Source: Lepraria neglecta
Lineage: Eukaryota > Ascomycota > Lecanoromycetes > Lecanorales > Stereocaulaceae
DNA length: 64,000 nt
Direction of reading: 5' to 3'
NCBI GenBank assembly: GCA_033220425.1
Contig: CM065650.1
Coordinates: 620,001-684,000 of the forward strand
Position numbers and translations under genes: made by a program. This document shows, one piece after another, positions 58,498 to 64,000 of this stretch. Position 1 is the stretch's first letter; every line of letters begins with the position of its first letter. The notes under the pieces are model-generated. The model was not told the DNA's origin. It saw only the letters and a list, made by a program, of their open reading frames with translations, and made no database searches.

Positions 58498-59358
58498 CTA
58501 TACAGTCCGAACTTGGTAGTATTTCTCTCCATGTTTCTCCCGTTTCGAAGTAGCCTTATGGTTATTTCCATACCAGCGCCGAGAACTTCTAGTTTCTCTA
58601 TTGCTGAACCAGAAATAAATCAGACATGCGATAAGCCAGATGCAGACGGCAGCGCCGATGCCTATACCAGCGATAGTGCCAGGGTTTATGCCACTTGAGC
58701 CACCAGATGGGAGCGACGTGGCTGTTGGAGCGGCCGTGGTCCCAGCCGCACTGGATGCAGATGGCGTTGATTGTCCGGTAGAAAGAGTGGTTGCGGGGGT
58801 TGTTTGGGTGGTTGGAGTGCTTGCGAGGGTTGAGGTTGATATGCTAAAGCCGGCAGCAGAATAGTATGTAGCTAGATCTGCCTCTTTGGACGGAAGTGGG
58901 TTGTTATCATGGAATTTGATTTCTTTGATTCCTTGATGATTGTGGCAGCAGGTTTCGTTCTTCGCAGAGGGGCAGATGGTGCCGTCGTTGCACGTGGTTA
59001 TATTGAGAGTGCTGTTGAAACGCGAGCTGTCTGCAATGACCACACAGTCAGTGCTGATGTTCCCTTTTAAATTCAAGGTAGGTAGGAACGGAAGGGTTGG
59101 CAATTTACCTAGGCTTAAAGGGCAAGCAGGGCTGTCCCAATTTCTGTCGGTACAAGATCCAACATAATTGTCGCCTCTAAGAGAGCAGTACAAATTGGTC
59201 TGACAAGCATAACCTGCCGAGCAGCAAGCACTCACGGCGGCGTCAGGATCGCATGGAAAGTCGGGAGATCTGGTGCCATCAGGATAATAGCAACTCTGTA
59301 ACTGACAATATCCTAGACCAGCTAGGAAAACAAACAAAAGAAAATATGTTATACGCAT
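58498..59358 (-). CDS. Cysteine-rich ectodomain protein with one TM (family copy 4)
   Basis: Exons 59358-59109 and 59030-58498 encode 260 residues. The start at 59358 is preferred over an in-frame ATG nine codons upstream (59385) because it begins the signal peptide MRITYFLLFVFLAGLGYC. The ectodomain contains LQSCYYPDG, CDPDAAVSACCSAGYAC, GSCTDRNWDSPACPLSL, then after the phase-1 intron LNITTCNDGTICPSAKNETC and CHNHQGIKEI. A Ser/Thr/Ala stalk follows YYSAAGFSIS. The TM is GIGIGAAVCIWLIACLIYFW, then a basic cytosolic tail of about 35 residues. One-TM topology with a stalk and extracellular Cys domain is sensor-like, but the role is unknown. Confidence 0.82.
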   Translation of the reverse strand: MRITYFLLFVFLAGLGYCQLQSCYYPDGTRSPDFPCDPDAAVSACCSAGYACQTNLYCSLRGDNYVGSCTDRNWDSPACPLSLGKLPTLPFLPTLNLKGNISTDCVVIADSSRFNSTLNITTCNDGTICPSAKNETCCHNHQGIKEIKFHDNNPLPSKEADLATYYSAAGFSISTSTLASTPTTQTTPATTLSTGQSTPSASSAAGTTAAPTATSLPSGGSSGINPGTIAGIGIGAAVCIWLIACLIYFWFSNRETRSSRRWYGNNHKATSKREKHGEKYYQVRTV

Positions 59359-59385
59359 TCGGAGGTTTTGCGAGCTATAGAGCAT

Positions 59386-60448
59386 GCTGTTGCAACGAGG
59401 CGTATCGGGGAATTATATCGCGTGCTTGATGCTGTCTCCATCCAAAGGATTCAGACCCCTGCTCAAACTCGATTTAAACGCCCAAGGGTAACGGGCCACG
59501 GTAGGATCATAAACCTCGGGGGCCCCAAAACAAATGGAATCTCCGCAATGCGCTCCGAAGAACGCTCGCAAGATCAATCTTCAAAATATAAAGAGAAAGA
59601 GATAAATCAGAAGAACAGTGTGTAGACCATATAATTGCGATAGTAAACATCATAGAAAGGCAACAAGGCGAATTGTAACGAACCAGCTCGTCCGACGTTC
59701 TGAGTTGGCCGCCCTATTTTTCTGGTTGGTTATTTGGTGGGCGCTCAGAGTTTCATCATGTTGCGCCAACAGCCTATAATCATCCGCAACCATCGAGTAA
59801 GCTGACACATTGGCTAGAGATCCTGTAGACAGCAAAAAATAGATAAGTGATTGGTATGATTCGCAGCGATGCTTCGAAACAACTTTAACGTTTCATTAGT
59901 CGCACATGCGATATCAAACAGAATACTGAAGACGAATAGACCGCTCAATGGGAGCGCGCAGCGCGTACGTCAACATAGCGATAGTGTAGAGGGGCGTTGG
60001 CCAAAGAAACTGCTTTTCATGGGTAGGAGAAGACGCGCATACTCGATAGAATGCGAGAGTATGATCCTCTGCAGACTCGCAACATTAAAGGCCAACTCCG
60101 TCAAGTCGTCGGATTCATAGGCTCGGTCACATTCGATACTGAGAGTGTGGCGTAGCCAGTAGAATCCGGCCACAGATGAAGAGAGAGGTAGTTTATTTCC
60201 GATGAATAGGTTGATTCCCTCCTGGAGTCCTGGAATACTCTTGTCTGATGGAGTTGCGATTTGGAAGTTGAGAGATGCCCTCAGGCTTTTCAACATTTAG
60301 GTCGAACGGCCCCTAAAATCGTCCCCGCAGTACTGTTGGTACCATGAACCCGCTAAAGCAAACCCAAAACTCTCAGGGGTCTCGGCATGGGTTGTCTTCC
60401 ATCATTGCATCCTCTATCATCAATCTCTCAACCCCATTCTAGCAAGCA
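59386..60448 (-). other. Gene-poor stretch with a possible ABC-transporter N-terminal relic
   Basis: On the minus strand (about 60296-59700) fragments in changing frames read IILSHSIEYARLLLPMKS, FFGQRPSTLSL and SGLFVFSILFDIACATNETL. They recall the TMD0 region of fungal ABCC-type transporters (EHxRSxRPSTLL...LFSLLFDIARARTLW). No ATP-binding domain is present. This is a weak resemblance. Confidence 0.3.
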
Positions 60449-61404
60449 ATGGCAGGCTCAAAACACCCCCATAGTGATGACGAAACAGCAGCTCCCCCCA
60501 TCTCGCCCTTCATGCCCATGTTCGAGACCTTCCGCCTCGAGCTAGACGAGCACCACGACCGCCGCGAACGCATTATAAAAGCGTCACGAGACATTACAGC
60601 TTTGAGCAAGAAGATGTGAGCAAGGCCAATACGCATATGGAGGATCATACTCATAGCTAGCCAGGATCTTCTCACTGCAACGGTATGCTGCCCATGAGCA
60701 CCCTTATGGCATCCTCCTACATGCATTCGCTAACATGGAAACCCCACAGAGTCCGCACCCTCTCCCACCCCCTACCCCCAGCCGTCGCAAAAGAGAACCA
60801 CCCCCGGCAATCCCAAATAACTTCCCTCTTCGCCTCCCTCACCCCCGACCTCCAAGGCCTAAACACCTTCCGGTACCAGCGCAACATCTCAGGCGGAATT
60901 CAGGAATACATAGAAGCCATTTCCTTCCAGCACTATCTCAAAACGCAGCAACTTATCACCTTCTCCGAAGCACAAGCGAAATTACCCCCGGGTATAAAAC
61001 TGACGGAAGATGATTACGTGCTGGGCTTGTTTGATCTAGTGGGGGAACTGATGAGGTTCGCGATTACGAGTATGGCTACGACTGGGGCACTTCCGCGCGG
61101 TGCACCCCCAGAAGGCGGTGATGATGGTGAGGGGAGGGAAATCCTAACAGATCTACGGTCGTTGCGGACGTGTTTCGAGAGCTTGGATACGACATCGAGG
61201 GGCAAGGATTTCACGCCGCTGAAGCGGGATGTAGAGAAGAAGATGGAGGTGATGAGGACGTGCGTTGAAAAAGTGGAGACAGCGGTTTATGGGATGATTA
61301 TCAGGGGGAGGGAGAGGCCGAAGGGGTGGGTGCCAGATTTAGGTGGGGGTGGGGAGGGGGGAGGGAGGTGGAGAGCTATTGAGTTGAGCTGGGCTGGTGA
61401 TTGA
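60449..61404 (+). CDS. TRAX/translin family protein
   Basis: Translin-associated factor X homologue. With translin it forms an octameric nucleic-acid-binding complex (C3PO) with RNase activity, and is nuclear and cytosolic. Exons 60449-60615, 60665-60682 and 60750-61404 give 279 residues, the normal family size. The middle exon is only 18 nt. Signature blocks: FETFRLELDEHHDRRERIIK, ASRDITALSKK, then FRYQRNISGGIQEYIEAISF, LTEDDYVLGLFDLVGELMRF and a C-terminal helix with VETAVYGMIIRGRERP. The Gly-rich end (DLGGGGEGGGRW) is weakly conserved. TRAX is preferred over translin because of the long N-terminus and HHDRRERIIKASRD. Confidence 0.9.
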
Positions 61405-61538
61405 GAAGATGGGAGGGAATGCACTTGAAGGGTTATGATATGCGAATTAAGCATGGAATGTGCTAGCTATCAAAGCACTATGCCACCTTGGGATCTGGTC
61501 TCAGTATCGAAATTGGGTCCCCTCCGCCCAATGCCAAT

Positions 61539-62101
61539 TCATCTCACATGTTCCTTCGTAGGCGAAGTAGGATCCTCATCCAATATCCCCTCCTTCATAA
61601 GCTCTTCCGGTTTAGGTCGTTGCTGGAGCTTCTGCTCCAGGCTATCGGCGCGCATATGCTTCGCTAGCTCGCGCTGCTGGCCTTGTATTGAAGGTGCGGC
61701 TGTAGAGTCAGGGAGGATGTTTCCTAGTAGATGAGATTGGCAGTTAGCATGCGGCTAATAGCCTAATAGGTTTGAAAGCAAATGACATACGCTCAATTAG
61801 CTGCTCCCTCTCAGGACGTTTCTCCAGGCCCTTCCTCAAGCTGTCAGTAGCTTGTTGGCGCTCGAGCTCTAGCTGAGCCGCCTGAATGGCCCTAAATTTA
61901 TCAATCACGTGAGCATTCGGAGCGACGATAGCATCGAAGTCGAAGTACTCACGGTGCTGCGTTAGTCTGGGGAAGGATATTGCGATTCTTGAGATCTTGA
62001 GCATCAGGGCGCATCTGGAGGTGTTTCTCGAGGGATTCTTGGCGCTCGATGGGAGACATGAGCGTCTCGTCGATATTGGGATTGGTGTTTTCGCTTGTCA
62101 T
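61539..62101 (-). CDS. RPEL-repeat protein
   Basis: Exons 62101-61953, 61891-61791 and 61723-61539 encode 144 residues. Three RPEL-type units are visible: RQESLEKHLQMRPDAQDLKN plus RNILP; TDSLRKGLEKRPEREQLIE plus RNILP; and ADSLEQKLQQRPKPEELMKE plus GILD. In animals RPEL motifs bind G-actin (MRTF, Phactr). The first and second introns each split the link between units. No other domain. The gene converges on TRAX, with 134 bp between the stop codons. Actin binding is inferred from the motif alone. Confidence 0.85.
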
Positions 62102-62637
62102 ATTTGTAAAGTCTGTGATTTTCCGTTGAGACGAGCAAGTCGAGCTGTCAGGTGGGATGTTTAAGGCGCTCTAAGTCGGAGGGGCAACCTTCCCTCGGCG
62201 ACCTTGGCGGCGGATTGTGGGGTTTAGCGGCCGTTATCAATGTTTACTTCAACGACTTTTTAAACTGTTTTTCATCTCATGCTGGCTCTTACCAATATTG
62301 ATCTTCTGCTGTTGCTATGCTACTTGATTCCACCTAAGCTCTCTACTTTGACGTGGAAAGTGTGATGGAATGAAAGGCTGTATGAAGTCATATGGCATTG
62401 TGTGTTCAACACTTTTCTCTCATTCGCTCCTCCTCTCTTATGATTTGCCAAGTGAATGGCTGGGACAATATAGATACCAATGTGTTGTATATGATAAGAC
62501 AGATAACGATAACTCAGGGCCATAAGGAAAGGTCCCAATATCCCAAAGGAAGGCCATCAGCGAGATCAAATTAAGATGTACTTGGAGGATTTCGGCGGAA
62601 TGAAAATCCAACTTTCAATGCGAGCCGTACGTCAACA
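62102..62637. other. Intergenic region
   Basis: The promoter of the RPEL gene and the 3' flank of the DyP gene, both on the minus strand. Nothing else recognised. Confidence 0.5.
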
Positions 62638-64000
62638 TCAGAGTTCCGATGACGGCTCTGTCAGTGCGAATCTCTCTTTGAGCGCAGGGATCGAGGGCGA
62701 GAAGAAGTATTCGCCTCCTTTGGGCACAACCCACTGCTTGGGTAGCTTAAGATTGGCGGTTTGACTGTTGGGATCTGTGCCCGACAGCGTGCGCACTCCA
62801 TCGTCGTTGGTTTGACCAATCTGAAAGCGTTTAGAATCAGCATTCCTTGTTCATGAGAAGACATGAGTTTTAGATCCAGTGCTTAAGAAGTCTGTGCTAA
62901 CGAGACACGTCTTGGGGGTCGAGGTGGAATATGCAGAAGGAAAGACTTACAATCGGGTCGAATCCTGGGATCTCGTTCGCGGGCTTTCTAGGCGGGAACT
63001 TAGGGGTGTTCGACCAGCCTTAGCATTGTCAACAATCGTCCATCAAAACTTATCAAAGAAGAGATCGCCTACTTTGCTGGATGAATTGGAATCCTTGTTC
63101 GATGTTGCTTTGGTAAGCTATGAACAAGAGGCCGCGTGGCAAATGAGTCTTCTCCGAGGCAGCTTCGACTGCAGAAACCTCAGGTCCGAATGCAATACCG
63201 GACCGAATGATACGATGGGGTGGAAGAGCATTTGGCCCGAATTGGTCTAGGTCGCCTCGAGGGTTCGTCTTGCGGAGATGCGCCGCGAATGGGCATCTAG
63301 TTTGCGTCTGCTGGTCGTCGGGGAAGGTGTAGTGGAAGTTGTTGTTGCGGAGTGGATCTTGCCCGAGGACAGGGTCGTCATGCAGTGGAGCGAGATCGAC
63401 TGGCGCTCCTGCTCGACATCATCACATTTAGCACTGCTCAATATTCAAGAACAACGCAGGACTACATACCGCTCTTCCATCGACCAACAAGGCGTGCACC
63501 AAGGAGCTCACTGCCCTGCTCACGAGTGAGACCGGTGATAGGGATGGGGTTATTCTTCAGGAACGCATTGAATTCAGGGACAAGCTGGAAGAGGTAGCGG
63601 AAAGAAAGGAAGCTCCCATCCAGGGCCCAGTGTGGCCGGGTGACCGGCGCTGCGGGCGTTCCCAATGTGGGTGCATCGCCTGGACGGCCGAGGAGGATTA
63701 TTCCCTGGGGTACCACCTGCTGACCGGGGTTGGGGTTGGCATCGACATCCGTGACTGCCGGGTTCGAAATGCCATCTTGGAAGCCGAAGCTATAATAAGA
63801 TGTCAGTGTTCGAGAAGTTCGACAAAGGCAGATGAGATACGAACTGCTCATGACCCTTCTCCTTTCCCGATCGGACGTCTCCAACAAGGCGGATGACTTC
63901 GTGAATGATTGGATTCCGCGCTTGAACAAGCAAGATCTTCTCGATCTCTGCCAGTTTTTCGGCGACTGTGGCATAACTATCGCCAGTGATCAGGATCAAG
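62638..64000 (-). CDS. DyP-type heme peroxidase, N-terminus outside the window
   Basis: Dye-decolourising peroxidases oxidise dyes, lignin-like phenols and other substrates with H2O2. Exons inside the window: beyond 64000 to 63845, 63789-63470, 63408-63073, 63018-62951 and 62820-62638; every junction is GT...AG and in phase. The signature GHEHFGFQDGISNPAV carries the GxxDG catalytic Asp. DGSFLSFRYLFQLVPEFNAF and LVGRWKSGAPVDLAP follow. CPFAAHLRKTNPRG holds the proximal heme His and HRIIRSGIAFGPE the conserved Arg. The C-terminus reads ANLKLPKQWVVPKGGEYFFS. All key residues visible here are intact. Whether it is secreted cannot be told without the N-terminus. Confidence 0.92.

Overview
The window is genomic DNA of a filamentous ascomycete (Pezizomycotina). 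Genes are spliced with short GT...AG introns (mostly 48-100 nt). The families present are typical of that group: fungal NLR (NACHT) proteins, a HET remnant, a DUF6594 membrane protein, GPI-anchored and small secreted cysteine-rich proteins, and a PNG1 homologue carrying the inactivating substitution known from filamentous fungi. No tRNA, rRNA or CRISPR array was seen. The class was not determined.

Layout. 1-18 kb is mostly conserved single-copy genes: an acetate-transporter-family protein (-), a small secreted protein, PNG1, a mercuric-reductase-like flavoprotein, a diverged USP deubiquitinase with a frameshift, and the intronless SRS2 helicase. 19-60 kb is an accessory region, gene-poor and full of broken genes: an alpha/beta-hydrolase-NACHT NLR with one in-frame stop, a lipase-like pseudogene, a second NLR pseudogene, a DUF6594 pseudogene, a GABA-permease pseudogene and several secreted-protein relics. 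60-64 kb returns to conserved genes: a TRAX (translin) homologue, an RPEL-repeat protein and a DyP-type peroxidase that runs off the window edge.

Two gene families dominate the accessory region. First, five same-strand genes (25.3-39.0 kb) encode small, disordered Ser/Tyr/Arg/Asp-rich proteins that share a repeated D-[ES]-R-Y-aromatic motif. They have similar N-termini, a phase-1 first intron in three copies, and a TATA box about 300-440 bp upstream of the ATG in all five. I do not recognise this family, and it is the best candidate for something undescribed. Second, four minus-strand copies (42.9-59.4 kb, two intact and two broken) encode secreted or membrane-anchored proteins with a conserved cysteine-rich ectodomain, a Ser/Thr-rich stalk and a TM or GPI C-terminus.

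Many premature stops in the accessory genes read as CAA to TAA, TGG to TAG/TGA or CGA to TGA, that is C-to-T or G-to-A transitions. This fits repeat-induced point mutation (RIP) acting on duplicated DNA. Exon borders were worked out by hand from splice signals, reading frame and family resemblance. No database search was run.
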